Origin: Runella aurantiaca
Lineage (GTDB): Bacteria > Bacteroidota > Bacteroidia > Cytophagales > Spirosomataceae
Length of the DNA stretch: 64,000 bases
NCBI RefSeq assembly: GCF_003339505.1
Contig: NZ_QPIW01000033.1
Location: 1 to 64,000 of the forward strand
Direction of reading: 5' to 3'
Shown: in pieces, positions 1 to 9,266 of the stretch
Numbering within the stretch: position 1 is the stretch's first letter
Layout: every line of letters starts with the position of its first letter
The notes under the pieces: generated by a model
What the model was told of the DNA's origin: nothing
Seen by the model: the letters and a program-made list of their open reading frames with translations, nothing else
The model's database searches: none
Translations under genes and position numbers: made by a program

Positions 1-1
1 G

Positions 2-112
2 GAGTGGATAGCTAATTTGTTTGAATCTCTCTTTCGTACAGCGAAAAAAGAAAAGAGAAGGCTGGACAAAAACACGATTAGACCATCGCCCAAAGATATT
101 TTAATGGCTTAG
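2..112 (+). mobile_element. 3' end of an unidentified ORF, possibly a transposase
   Basis: An open frame enters from the left edge and ends with TAG at 110-112. The last 36 residues are basic (KKEKRRLDK near the end) and finish PKDILMA. It runs opposite to the LacI gene, and LacI homology stops at about position 125, just beyond this stop. That layout is what an insertion sequence leaves when its right end lands in a gene. I cannot name the family from so short a tail, and the other end of the element lies outside the window. The transposase reading is inference. Confidence 0.35.
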
Positions 113-430
113 CCTGACGGCTATGGTCTGACACACCACCACGCTATAACCCGCCTGCATGGCGGCTTCTTCGATGCTGTTGAGAACCGATGAAAAAAAG
201 TAATAACTCAACGTAGGCAAAATAACCCCGATGGTTCGGGTACGGCTTTTCACCAGATTCTTGGCCAGTTGATTGGGCTGGTAGTCCCATTCTTGCGCCA
301 ACTGCAAAACAGCCTGCCGCGTTTCGGGATGTATTTCGGGCATACCTCGCAAGGCACGCGAGACGGTAGAAGCCGATAAATTCAGGGCGTGTGCAATGTC
401 TTTAATGGTGACAGGCGTATTTTTGGTCAT
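101..430 (-). pseudogene. Truncated LacI-family transcriptional regulator
   Basis: The 109-residue frame starts with a typical LacI helix-turn-helix (VTIKDIAHALNLSASTVSRAL, split across residues 7-27) and hinge helix (QPNQLAKNLVKSRTRTIGVI, about 52-71). Only the first strand and helix of the sugar-binding domain follow, to GYSVVVCQT. It then ends in an unrelated tail, IAVRLSH. Family members have about 340 residues, so most of the effector-binding and dimerisation core is gone. The break coincides with a possible insertion-sequence end. DNA binding might persist, but ligand response should not. It diverges from the GH88 gene and likely once bound the palindromes at 570-601. Confidence 0.85.
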
Positions 431-569
431 CGTGTTTAGGAAATATCATTTTTACAATAAACGGTGTTAAAACATACAAGTCAGAGACCGAAGAAAATAT
501 GATTTTACGAACGTTTTACTGAACAAATATAATTTAATTTTTTAAAGACCTGAAATTCATTTTCATAAA

Positions 570-601
570 AACCGCAAACGTTTGCGGTTACGTTTGCAAA
601 C
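570..601. promoter_or_regulatory. Double LacI-type operator upstream of the GH88 gene
   Basis: A perfect 20-bp palindrome (AACCGCAAACGTTTGCGGTT, 570-589) is followed by a second shorter palindrome (GTTTGCAAAC, 592-601). Central CG with flanking CAAA/TTTG is typical of LacI-family operators. It lies between the truncated lacI gene and the GH88 gene. A 24-bp stretch (573-596) recurs exactly, in reverse orientation, at 12946-12969. The rest of 431-807 is AT-rich and I see no gene or clear promoter in it. Confidence 0.8.
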
Positions 602-807
602 AACCACAATAAATTTTTAGCCTTTTTTTTGCCTTTTTACTCGCTTAAATTGTAATTTTTCCTTAGTTTTAAAGCAGCAAGAAGTTTTTTTTGTATTAAA
701 CCACAAAAAAGCTCCTTTATAAGCTAAGCTATTTACGAATTCTTTTTTTGTACTTTTCTACTATTTTTAAACGATTTTATTTATCTAACTTTTAACCGTC
801 TTTGTTG

Positions 808-1974
808 ATGAAAAAAGTATTATCTCTTTGCCTTGTTCTAGTGGCCTTTGCGGCCCAGAGCCAATCAAAAATTGATGTAAAAAAGGAATTTGAATTTGCC
901 GCCAAACAATACGAAGGAATGTTGGCCGCCCACCCCGACCTCACTAAATTCCCGCAGTCGACCAATGCCGACGGCACCCCACGCGACATGAAATCAGACT
1001 GGTGGTGCAGTGGATTTTTTGGAGGTTCGCTTTGGTATATTTATGAATACAACAAAGCTCCACAGTGGAAAGAAGCCGCCCACAAATGGACCATGGCCGT
1101 AGAAAAAGAGCAGTACAACACAGGCACACACGACCTAGGCTTTATGATTTATTGCCCCTTCGGAAACGGCTACCGCCTCACCAAAAACGAAGCGTATAAG
1201 CCCATCATGCTCACGGGGGCTAAGTCACTTTCGACACGTTTTGACCCCAAAAGAGGCGTGATTAAATCTTGGAACAGCTTCAAAGGCGGGTATGATTATC
1301 CCGTCATCATCGACAACATGATGAACCTAGAGTTTTTGTTTTGGGCCGCGCGCGAGTCGGGCAACAAGGAGTTTTATAACCTCAGCGTAATCCACGCCGA
1401 CAATACCCTCAAAAATCACTACCGCCCCGACCACAGCGCCTATCACGTGTTGTGCTACGGTCCAAACGGCGAAGTATTGGCCAAGAAAAACCATCAAGGA
1501 GCCGCCGACGAATCAGCTTGGTCGCGCGGGCAAGCTTGGGGATTGTACGGCTACACGGTGATGTACCGCGAAACCAAAGACCAAAAATACCTTGACCACG
1601 CGCGCAACATCGCCGATTTTATCTTAAACAACCCCACCCTACCCGCCGATAAAATTCCGTACTGGGATTACAGCAAACCCGGCGAAGAGCGCGACGCTTC
1701 TGCAGGTGCTATTGCGGCTTCGGCCCTGTTGGAATTGAGTACGTATGGCGGCAAAAACGCCAAAAAATACTACAACGATGCCGTCATAATGCTCGAAAAC
1801 CTGTCAAAAGCACCGTACAAAGCTGAGTTGGGCAAGAACAACCATTTTATTTTGCAACACAGCACTGGTCATAAGTTGGGAAAATCAGAGATTGATGTGC
1901 CGTTGGTGTACGCTGATTATTATTATCTGGAAGGATTGCTTCGTTATGATGCGTTGAACAAACGAAAAAAATAA
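808..1974 (+). CDS. Secreted GH88 unsaturated uronyl hydrolase
   Basis: The 388-residue protein matches family GH88 in length and pattern. GH88 enzymes hydrate and cleave the 4,5-unsaturated uronic acid at the end of oligosaccharides made by polysaccharide lyases. A signal peptide covers residues 1-20 (MKKVLSLCLVLVAFAAQSQS). THDLGF (D109) and IDNMMNL (D169) fit the two catalytic aspartates known in Bacillus GH88. DESAWSRGQAW (about 234-244) is also a family signature. The ATG at 808 is chosen over an in-frame TTG at 802 because it opens a standard signal peptide. The gene is followed by a hairpin terminator and preceded by a double LacI-type operator. Exact substrate is not deducible. Confidence 0.9.
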   Translation: MKKVLSLCLVLVAFAAQSQSKIDVKKEFEFAAKQYEGMLAAHPDLTKFPQSTNADGTPRDMKSDWWCSGFFGGSLWYIYEYNKAPQWKEAAHKWTMAVEKEQYNTGTHDLGFMIYCPFGNGYRLTKNEAYKPIMLTGAKSLSTRFDPKRGVIKSWNSFKGGYDYPVIIDNMMNLEFLFWAARESGNKEFYNLSVIHADNTLKNHYRPDHSAYHVLCYGPNGEVLAKKNHQGAADESAWSRGQAWGLYGYTVMYRETKDQKYLDHARNIADFILNNPTLPADKIPYWDYSKPGEERDASAGAIAASALLELSTYGGKNAKKYYNDAVIMLENLSKAPYKAELGKNNHFILQHSTGHKLGKSEIDVPLVYADYYYLEGLLRYDALNKRKK

Positions 1975-1993
1975 CCCATTCTTAAAAAAAACG

Positions 1994-2032
1994 GCCTTCC
2001 GGAGAGTATGATGCTCTCGGAAGGCTTCTTTT
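1994..2032 (+). terminator. Intrinsic terminator after GH88 gene
   Basis: GCCTTCC at 1994-2000 pairs with GGAAGGC at 2019-2025, and GAGAG (2002-2006) with CTCTC (2014-2018) across one bulged G. The loop is 7 nt and a T-rich tail follows. It ends 13 bases before the sigma-factor gene and separates the two transcripts. Confidence 0.75.
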
Positions 2033-2044
2033 CAAAAAAAACGC

Positions 2045-2659
2045 ATGGTGAAACTCCCCGACAACCAATCGACCTTTTCTGATCTTCAGCTTTGGATTCA
2101 GCTGAAGAACGGAAGTGAGTTGGCCTTGGGTAAACTCATCAAAAAATACTTCAATCCTTTACAAAACTACGGGTACAAGTTTGTCCGCGACGAAGATTTT
2201 GTGAAGGATTGTGTTCAGGAAGTTTTTATTGAGGTATGGCAGCGCCGCGACCGCCTCAGCACACCCGACAGTGTGCGGGCCTACCTGTTGAGTTCGGTTA
2301 GGAAGCGGGTGCTCCGCGAAGGGTTTCGTCAGCAGATTATCAAGGAAGACGAGCCCCTCGACCTCGAAAACAATTGGCATTTTGTTGAACTTCCGCACGA
2401 ACGATTGATGATTGAAGCAGAGCACGAAGCCCAGCTCAAACACAAGATAGGCGCGCTGCTCAACCAACTCCCTAAACGCCAGCGAGAAGCCATTTATTTG
2501 CAGTTTTACCAGAATTTGGAGCGCGAAGAAATTGCCCAAATCATGGATATTCACCCGCAATCCGTCTCTAATTTATTGCAAACGGCGTTTAAGTTATTTC
2601 GCGAAAATTGGCAGGTAATCTATGCTTTGCTGGGGATGTTTGATTTGTTTATTTTTTAA
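2045..2659 (+). CDS. ECF RNA polymerase sigma factor, FecI type
   Basis: The 204-residue protein has sigma region 2 (about 27-95, with DFVKDCVQEVFIEVWQ and the following basic stretch) and a region-4 helix-turn-helix near the C-terminus (REEIAQIMDIHPQSVSNLL). These domains bind core RNA polymerase and promoter DNA. It sits directly before a FecR-type anti-sigma gene and an STN-containing SusC. That is the standard Bacteroidota trans-envelope relay, in which the receptor senses its substrate and releases the sigma factor to activate the same operon. The C-terminus ends hydrophobic (ALLGMFDLFIF). Confidence 0.9.
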   Translation: MVKLPDNQSTFSDLQLWIQLKNGSELALGKLIKKYFNPLQNYGYKFVRDEDFVKDCVQEVFIEVWQRRDRLSTPDSVRAYLLSSVRKRVLREGFRQQIIKEDEPLDLENNWHFVELPHERLMIEAEHEAQLKHKIGALLNQLPKRQREAIYLQFYQNLEREEIAQIMDIHPQSVSNLLQTAFKLFRENWQVIYALLGMFDLFIF

Positions 2660-2751
2660 AAATCCCGAAAAAACAAGTATTTCTCTTCTCCTATTGCCAT
2701 CTATTAAAAATGCCCCTTGGCCTCTGCCAACTTTAACGAAACCGTTCCTCT

Positions 2752-3843
2752 ATGAATACTTTGTATCGCAACTACCGATTCGAAGATTTTGCCCGCGATG
2801 AGCGCTTTCGTCGGTGGGTTCTTGACAACGAACCGGAAAGCACCCATTATTGGACTGAATGGATGAACCAAAATCCCGACTGTGCCGATACGATTAAGTT
2901 GGCTAAGGCCTTTTTGTTAACACTTGAAAATGACGAGATAATTTTCGATCAAGAGGAGTTGGAACAGATTACCCAACGCATAGTGGCTCTTCCCGAAAAA
3001 CCCGTGGTCTCGTTCTGGAAAAACACCGCCTTTCGTTTGGCCGCTTCCATCCTTTTGGTGGTGGGGGTTGGATTTGGCTTGTACAAATATCTAAGCACGC
3101 CCTCACTTCCCCTCGCGGAGGTTGACGATTCATTTCTGCCACAACTTACCAACAACTACCTAGAAAGCACCAATCAAACCACTGTTCCGCAAAAAATCAG
3201 CCTCGAAGATGGCAGCACCGTTACGCTGTATCCTAAAAGCAGCCTGCGCTATCCCAACCCCTTCAACGCCTCCCGAAGAGAAGTATATTTGAACGGAAAA
3301 GCGTTTTTCGACATTGCCAAAAATCCTCAAAAACCATTCTGGGTCTACACGCACCATATTTCAACACAGGTTTTGGGAACGAGTTTCATGGTCAATTCTT
3401 TTGCGGATGCCCAAGAAGCAAAAGTGGAAGTAAAAACGGGTAAGGTATCGGTGTATACCCGCAAAGACCTCGAAAAAGCCAAAGAAACCCAACAAAACGT
3501 AATGGCTGGCGTAGTGCTGACGCCCAACCAACAGGCTGCATTCTCAAAAAATGAAGAGCGCCTCTTCAAATCCATCGTAGAGGCCCCCGAAGCAGTGGCT
3601 GAAGCCCCCAAACAGGAATTCATTTTTGAAGAAACTCCTGTAGCTCAGGTATTTAAATTTGTGGAAAAGATGTACGGGATTTCCGTCATTTATGACGCAA
3701 AGACCATGGAATCCTGCTATCTCACGGCCAATCTCTCCGACGAATCACTTTTTGACAAGCTTGATTTAATCTGTAAAATCACCCATTCTACCTACGAAAT
3801 GGTTGATGGTCAAATCATTATCCATAGTCGAGGCTGTAAATAG
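2752..3843 (+). CDS. FecR-type anti-sigma factor
   Basis: The 363-residue inner-membrane protein has a cytoplasmic N-terminus that should hold the sigma factor, one membrane helix (about 92-113, RLAASILLVVGVGFGL), and a periplasmic FecR domain (about 140-260) with the family pattern EDGSTVTLYPKSSLRYP. The C-terminal domain (about 290-360) resembles the DUF4974 unit found in Bacteroidota FecR proteins and should contact the receptor's STN domain. It is placed between sigma factor and SusC, as expected. Confidence 0.92.
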   Translation: MNTLYRNYRFEDFARDERFRRWVLDNEPESTHYWTEWMNQNPDCADTIKLAKAFLLTLENDEIIFDQEELEQITQRIVALPEKPVVSFWKNTAFRLAASILLVVGVGFGLYKYLSTPSLPLAEVDDSFLPQLTNNYLESTNQTTVPQKISLEDGSTVTLYPKSSLRYPNPFNASRREVYLNGKAFFDIAKNPQKPFWVYTHHISTQVLGTSFMVNSFADAQEAKVEVKTGKVSVYTRKDLEKAKETQQNVMAGVVLTPNQQAAFSKNEERLFKSIVEAPEAVAEAPKQEFIFEETPVAQVFKFVEKMYGISVIYDAKTMESCYLTANLSDESLFDKLDLICKITHSTYEMVDGQIIIHSRGCK

Positions 3844-3922
3844 AACTTTTTCAAAAAAAAACGTTAAAAAACAAGTATCTTAGCTTCCTATCCGCTATCC
3901 ATGAGAAAACCACTATTTCATC

Positions 3923-6900
3923 ATGGATAAATTCTACCAAACAACCAATCTTCTCCGAACACTCATGAGAATTTCCTTCACACAGATGATTATTGCCATT
4001 CTGTGCATGAGTGCCTCCTATGCGCACGACGCGGTGGGTCAGGAAATGCTTGATCAAAAAGTAACCCTTAAACTTTCCAATGAGGATTTGAAAAGCACCT
4101 TGGGTGCCCTTGAACGCACCACCAACGTGCGGTTTATCTACAACCCTAAGGAAATCAAGGCCAATCAAAAAATTAACATTAACGCCCAAAACGAAAAGCT
4201 GAAATCAGTACTTGAGCAAGTACTAACGCCGCTCAACATCAGTTTTGAGGCCAAAGGCAAACAAATCGCTCTTTTCAAAAAAGCGGTGGGGTTTATCGAA
4301 ACACCCCTCCAAACTCCAAGTCTTCTGCAAAATCAGTCTATTGACCGGAATGTAACCGGTAAAGTGACCGACGAGAAAGGTGAGGCATTGGTCGGGGTAA
4401 CGGTACAAGTGAGAGGAACCACCCGGGGAGCTACGTCAGACGCGCAGGGGACCTTCCGTATTTCGGTAGTGGATGATAAATCGGTGCTGGTATTTTCCTA
4501 CATCGGCTACGCCAAACAAGAAATTACGGTAGGCAATCAGACCAATTTCAACATCAGTTTGGTGGTTGATGATAAAAGCCTCGAAGAGGTCGTGGTGGTA
4601 GGCTACGGAACCCAAAAGAAAGTAAATCTGACGGGGGCCGTGTCGACGGTAGATTCCAAAATGATTCAAAACCGCCCCAGTAGCAACTTAGCCAACGCCC
4701 TTCAAGGAACGACCCCCGGCTTAATTGTAACCCGCGTAACGGGGCAGCCCGGTAATGAAAGCCTCAACCTGCAAATCAGGGGCGCAACCACCGCCAACGG
4801 AGACGTGCCACCCCTCGTGATTTTGGACGGAGTAACAGTACCCAGCTCCACGCTCCTCAACATGAACCCCAACGACGTAGAAAGCATGAGTGTGCTAAAA
4901 GATGCCGCCGCCGCCGCTATTTATGGCGCACAGGCTGCGGGAGGGGTAATATTAGTAACCACCAAAAAAGGAAAAGCGGGCAAAGTCACTTTTGATTATT
5001 TGGGTCAATACGGTACCGAGTGGGCCATCAATGTGCCTGAACGATTGAGTTTATTGGACGAAGCCAATCTGGTAAATTTGGGCCAACTCAATGCAGGCGC
5101 AGGCCCCGAATACAATGCATTTGACTTGGAACAAATCCGTAACAACGTTCCGTATGTGGTCAACCCCGCCGATACCAACAACTATTTGTTTTATAATCAG
5201 GAGCCACTTACCGACCGACTTTTACGGAAATATACGTCCATGCGTACGCACAACATCACAGCGCGCGGCGGTACGGATAAGTTTAACTTCATGGTTTCGG
5301 GCGGTTATTACGAAAAACAAGGCGTTTTCAAAGTTGGCCCAGACAACAACAAACGCTATAACCTGCGCGTAAACTTAGGCACTCAGCTCACCAAACACCT
5401 TTCGTTGGACACCCGAATTGCCTATACCCTCGAAAAAACACGTCAGTCTTCTTCGGGAGCCGATGGCGGCGGACTTTTATACCAAGTGTATCGCCTACGT
5501 ACCCGAACGCCTTTCTTCACGCCCGAGGGACGCTACAACGGCGCTGGTTCGGCCGCTTCGGCCTATGCTGAGTTGGAATCGGGAGGCTACAACAATCTCG
5601 ACAAAAACTTCTTTGACGGAACTTTTACCCTCAAAGCCGCCGAAATCGTAAAAGGCCTGACCCTTCGGGCCGTGGCAGGAACGCAGTTTCGTCCCCAAAA
5701 CCGCAACACCTTTTTCCGGACGGTTCCTTTGTGGGGCCGCAACAGCATCTCGCGCTACATAAATCAGGTAAACTCGTACCGCGTCACCCGCGATTTGACC
5801 AAAAACTTGAATTTACAGTTCTTGGCCGATTACAACTTCAAAATCGGCGACAAACACAGCTTCAGCGTATTGGGAGGCTATCAGTGGGAAGATTCCCGTT
5901 TTGAAAGTGTATTTACCCAAGCCAACAACCTTGTAAGCAACGACTTGCCTACGTTAAGCCTCGGCGACGACGCCACCAAAAGCAACAGCGAGACCATCCG
6001 GACCTACGCGTTTCAATCAATTTTTGGTCGTTTCAACTACAATTTCAGCGACAAATATTTATTTGAGGTGACCGTTCGTCAAGACGAAAGTTCTAAACTT
6101 GCACCTGGCTTGCGTACCCAAATTTTCCCTGCGGCATCGGTGGGTTGGAACGTTCACCGCGAAGCGTGGTTTGCCAACTCATTAGGCTTTATCTCTGAGC
6201 TTAAACTGCGTGGTTCATGGGGCCGTTTGGGCGGTGCGTTGGGCAGTACCCTTGGCTTTTACGATTACCTAAACCAATTGTCGAGAAGCTCAACCCTTGT
6301 ATTGGGTGATGCCCGGGCTTCTTACATCGGTCAAACGTTTATTCCGTCGGCGGCGCTTTCTTGGGAAACCATCGAAACCACCAACGGAGGGGTTGACCTC
6401 GGATTTTTCCAAAATCGTTTGCAGGCCAACTTTGATTATTACGTCAAGTTCAACCGGAACATGCTCACCCCGCAGCAGCTTCCCGCCACCATCGGGATTG
6501 CCACTCCGCGCAAAAACAACGGAGAGTTAAAATCATGGGGCTGGGAACTTGACCTGCGCTACCGCGACCGTATCGGCAAAGATTTCAACTACAATGTTTC
6601 GTTTAATCTTTCCGACAACCAAAACAAACTTATCAATTTCTCGGGCCGCCGGGTTATCAATGCGGGCTTCAACAGCCTCATTGAGGGCTACCCCATCAAT
6701 ACCCTTTGGGGCTACCAAACCGCTGGGTATTTCACATCGGCAGATGAAGTCAAAGCCTCTCCATTCCAAGATAACCGTACAGGCCCGGGCGACGTAAAAT
6801 ACATCGACCGCAACGGTGACAACCGCCTCACGGTGGGCAAAGGAAACGTAGACGATTTTGGTGATTTAGTGTATTTGGGCACCGACCAACCTCGTTTGTT

Positions 6901-7372
6901 ATTTGGCTCAACATTGGGATTCGATTGGAAAGGTTTTGACTTCATGGTGTTCTTCCAAGGTGTGGGCAAACGCCGCTTCCGTCCCAATACCGAGTCTATT
7001 GCTCCTCGTTTAGTGACTTGGAAACAGCCTTTGGCCATTCACGCCGACTACTGGACCCCCGAAAATCCTGACGCCCTTTATCCTCGCCCGTTTACGGGTG
7101 CTACGCACAACTATGTAGCCTCTGACAAATGGATTTTGGACGGTAAATATATGCGTCTTAAAAACTTCCAAGTGGGCTACACCCTGCCAAGTACGTTGAC
7201 CAAGCGCGTTAAAATCGAGCGCGCCCGCTTCTTCTTCTCAGGACAGGATTTATTTACAATTTCGGGCTTGGGAGCATTCCAAGGCTATTATGACCCCGAA
7301 ACCCGCAACGGCGTCGAAAACGATTATCCGTTTTTTGCTACGGCATCAGTGGGTTTGAACGTCTCTTTCTAA
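3923..7372 (+). CDS. SusC-like TonB-dependent receptor with STN signalling domain (SusC1)
   Basis: The 1149-residue outer-membrane importer has a signal sequence (to about residue 38), an STN domain (about 48-118, VTLKLSNEDLKSTLGALERT), a carboxypeptidase-like repeat (about 144-215), a TonB box-like EEVVVVGYGTQKKVNLTG, a plug and a 22-strand barrel ending in VSF. The STN domain is what lets a receptor signal to FecR, and the FecI/FecR pair lies just upstream. Together with SusD1 it should bind and import an oligosaccharide. A second ATG 42 bases inside the gene could also open the signal peptide. Confidence 0.95.
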   Translation: MDKFYQTTNLLRTLMRISFTQMIIAILCMSASYAHDAVGQEMLDQKVTLKLSNEDLKSTLGALERTTNVRFIYNPKEIKANQKININAQNEKLKSVLEQVLTPLNISFEAKGKQIALFKKAVGFIETPLQTPSLLQNQSIDRNVTGKVTDEKGEALVGVTVQVRGTTRGATSDAQGTFRISVVDDKSVLVFSYIGYAKQEITVGNQTNFNISLVVDDKSLEEVVVVGYGTQKKVNLTGAVSTVDSKMIQNRPSSNLANALQGTTPGLIVTRVTGQPGNESLNLQIRGATTANGDVPPLVILDGVTVPSSTLLNMNPNDVESMSVLKDAAAAAIYGAQAAGGVILVTTKKGKAGKVTFDYLGQYGTEWAINVPERLSLLDEANLVNLGQLNAGAGPEYNAFDLEQIRNNVPYVVNPADTNNYLFYNQEPLTDRLLRKYTSMRTHNITARGGTDKFNFMVSGGYYEKQGVFKVGPDNNKRYNLRVNLGTQLTKHLSLDTRIAYTLEKTRQSSSGADGGGLLYQVYRLRTRTPFFTPEGRYNGAGSAASAYAELESGGYNNLDKNFFDGTFTLKAAEIVKGLTLRAVAGTQFRPQNRNTFFRTVPLWGRNSISRYINQVNSYRVTRDLTKNLNLQFLADYNFKIGDKHSFSVLGGYQWEDSRFESVFTQANNLVSNDLPTLSLGDDATKSNSETIRTYAFQSIFGRFNYNFSDKYLFEVTVRQDESSKLAPGLRTQIFPAASVGWNVHREAWFANSLGFISELKLRGSWGRLGGALGSTLGFYDYLNQLSRSSTLVLGDARASYIGQTFIPSAALSWETIETTNGGVDLGFFQNRLQANFDYYVKFNRNMLTPQQLPATIGIATPRKNNGELKSWGWELDLRYRDRIGKDFNYNVSFNLSDNQNKLINFSGRRVINAGFNSLIEGYPINTLWGYQTAGYFTSADEVKASPFQDNRTGPGDVKYIDRNGDNRLTVGKGNVDDFGDLVYLGTDQPRLLFGSTLGFDWKGFDFMVFFQGVGKRRFRPNTESIAPRLVTWKQPLAIHADYWTPENPDALYPRPFTGATHNYVASDKWILDGKYMRLKNFQVGYTLPSTLTKRVKIERARFFFSGQDLFTISGLGAFQGYYDPETRNGVENDYPFFATASVGLNVSF

Positions 7373-7404
7373 GCACCGAATTTTAAATTTTAGCACTTTC
7401 GAAA

Positions 7405-9018
7405 ATGAAAAAAATACTTAATTATACCGCTTACTCTTTCGCATTGCTGCTGGGACTGTCGGCTTGCGAAGTGAACCGCTTGCCCGAAACCGCCATCAGC
7501 GACGACACCTTCTGGCGCTCAGAATCTGACCTTAAACAAGCCGCCAATTATCTGTACACTTGGATGCCCGGGTTTAATACCGACGACAACTGGTCGGACG
7601 ACGCCATCGGCTTGTCGTCTAACGGCATCAGCGACGGCTCACGTTTGGCCCCATCAACCGACGGGTCGTACAACACTCCATACCAACTCATCAGAGCCGC
7701 CAACAACATCATTGAGAAAGCTCCACGCGCCACTTCGGCTCCTGTGGCGGTCATTGATCGGTACATTGCCGAGGCTCGTTTTTTCAGAGCCTTTGGGTAT
7801 TTCTCTCTGGTTCAACGTTATGGGAGTGTGCCCTTGATTCTGAAAACACTCACCGATGACTCACCAGAATTGACCGCTGCTGCTGCTCCGCGTGAGCAAA
7901 TTGTGGAGCAAATGTATCAGGACTTAGATTTCGCCGCTTCAAAATTACCGACGCCGACTCAGTTAGGAAATGCCGATTACGGTCGCATATCCAACACTGC
8001 CGCCTTGGCGTTCAAAGCCCGCGTAGCGTTGTTTGAAGGCACACGCGCCAAATTTCACAATTCGGGCGACCCTGTCAAGCACTTGACGGCCGCTGTCAAC
8101 GCCGCCAAAGCAGTCATTGACAGCAAACAGCACGATTTGTTCGGCAATTATTTTAACCTGTTTCAATACGAAGGAGAAGGGCGTCAAAACCGCGAAAATA
8201 TCATGGTGCGCCAGTATGGAGTTTCCATCACCGACCGGGTTTCAACCCACGCTTACTACCGGGGCTCCATGGAAAACGGTAATACCAATCCAACGAAAGC
8301 GCTTTCTGACTCATACGTGATGAGCGATGGGTTGCCCATCACAAAATCACCGCTGTACAAAACACCAACGGCCACCATCGAGATATTTGCCAACCGCGAT
8401 GCCCGGATGATTGCCACTTTTATGAAACGTGGCGACGCTCAGATGACCACCAAACCCATCTTCGACGTAGCCAACCTTTCGTTCAATAAAACGGGTTACA
8501 TGTTCCGCAAGTTTGCCAATGTTGACGACTGGAACACGCAAGCATCACGCATCGACCGCCCCGTTTTGCGCTACGCCGAGGTACTACTTACTTACGCGGA
8601 AGCCCGTTTTGAGTTGGACAATGCCATCAGCGACGCCGACCTTGACCTAACCCTCAACCGCCTTCGGGCCCGCGCTGGCGTGGCCAAATTGACCAATGCT
8701 TTTGTAACCACCAATGGCCTGACGATGCGCGAAGAAATCCGCCGCGAACGTCGCGTAGAATTGGCCCAAGAAGGATTCCGGTACTGGGATTTGATTCGTT
8801 GGAAAACTGCCGAAGTTGAGCTTCCGAAGCCCATTTTAGGCATTTATTTCTTTAAATCAGAGTTCCCGCCCGCGACCGTCAACCTGACACCCGATAACTT
8901 TATTTTGGTGCAGGCAGCCAATTTCCGCAAGTTTGACCCTGCCAAAGATTATTTGTGGCCATTGCCCATCAACGAAATATCGCTCAACCCATCGTTGAAG
9001 CAAAATCCCGGTTGGTAA
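7405..9018 (+). CDS. SusD/RagB-like lipoprotein (SusD1)
   Basis: The 537-residue surface lipoprotein has a lipobox ending at C21 (LLGLSAC). It has SusD hallmarks: an early DDTFW motif, TPR-like helices, EIRRERRVELAQEGFRYWDL (split at about 446-465) and the C-terminal LWPLPINEI..NPSLKQNPGW. It begins 32 bases after SusC1 and forms the lid of the SusCD transporter, capturing glycan at the cell surface. A hairpin terminator lies about 100 bases downstream. Confidence 0.95.
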   Translation: MKKILNYTAYSFALLLGLSACEVNRLPETAISDDTFWRSESDLKQAANYLYTWMPGFNTDDNWSDDAIGLSSNGISDGSRLAPSTDGSYNTPYQLIRAANNIIEKAPRATSAPVAVIDRYIAEARFFRAFGYFSLVQRYGSVPLILKTLTDDSPELTAAAAPREQIVEQMYQDLDFAASKLPTPTQLGNADYGRISNTAALAFKARVALFEGTRAKFHNSGDPVKHLTAAVNAAKAVIDSKQHDLFGNYFNLFQYEGEGRQNRENIMVRQYGVSITDRVSTHAYYRGSMENGNTNPTKALSDSYVMSDGLPITKSPLYKTPTATIEIFANRDARMIATFMKRGDAQMTTKPIFDVANLSFNKTGYMFRKFANVDDWNTQASRIDRPVLRYAEVLLTYAEARFELDNAISDADLDLTLNRLRARAGVAKLTNAFVTTNGLTMREEIRRERRVELAQEGFRYWDLIRWKTAEVELPKPILGIYFFKSEFPPATVNLTPDNFILVQAANFRKFDPAKDYLWPLPINEISLNPSLKQNPGW

Positions 9019-9025
9019 TCGTAGT

Positions 9026-9051
9026 GGTGTAGGATGCTTACATCCTACACC
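9026..9051. repeat. Short hairpin after SusD1
   Basis: GGTGTAGGATG at 9026-9036 and CATCCTACACC at 9041-9051 form an 11-bp perfect stem with a CTTA loop. There is no T-run, so it looks like a small palindromic repeat or mRNA-stabilising hairpin rather than a terminator. Confidence 0.55.
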
Positions 9052-9115
9052 CTTCAAAAGCCGCTACTCAAGGATACCAAATCTGGGGTATTTTTATTCA
9101 ACACAAACCTTTAGA

Positions 9116-9170
9116 GGCACATAAAACACCTACAAAACAACGGTGTGTTTTGTGTGCCTTACTTTTTTCG
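9116..9170 (+). terminator. Probable intrinsic terminator of the SusC1/SusD1 operon
   Basis: GGCACATAAAACACC (9116-9130) pairs imperfectly with GGTGTGTTTTGTGTGCC (9142-9158). TTACTTTTTT follows. It lies between SusD1 and the DUF1080 gene and fits the end of the sigma-linked operon. Confidence 0.6.
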
Positions 9171-9266
9171 ATAAAAACACTTTAGTAGTCAATAGTAAAT
9201 GCGGGTCATATTTCTCTTGATGCAGTAGCAAAGAATTAACGTTTGTACCAACCACTCACAACCATC

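Noticed and set aside
2159-2560. Long minus-strand frame opposite the sigma factor gene
   Set aside because: It mirrors a well-supported gene, has no family match or start context, and is a typical antisense shadow.
3923-9018. Iron-siderophore uptake reading of the FecI/FecR/receptor set
   Set aside because: The receptor is followed by SusD and lyase genes, which points to glycan uptake.
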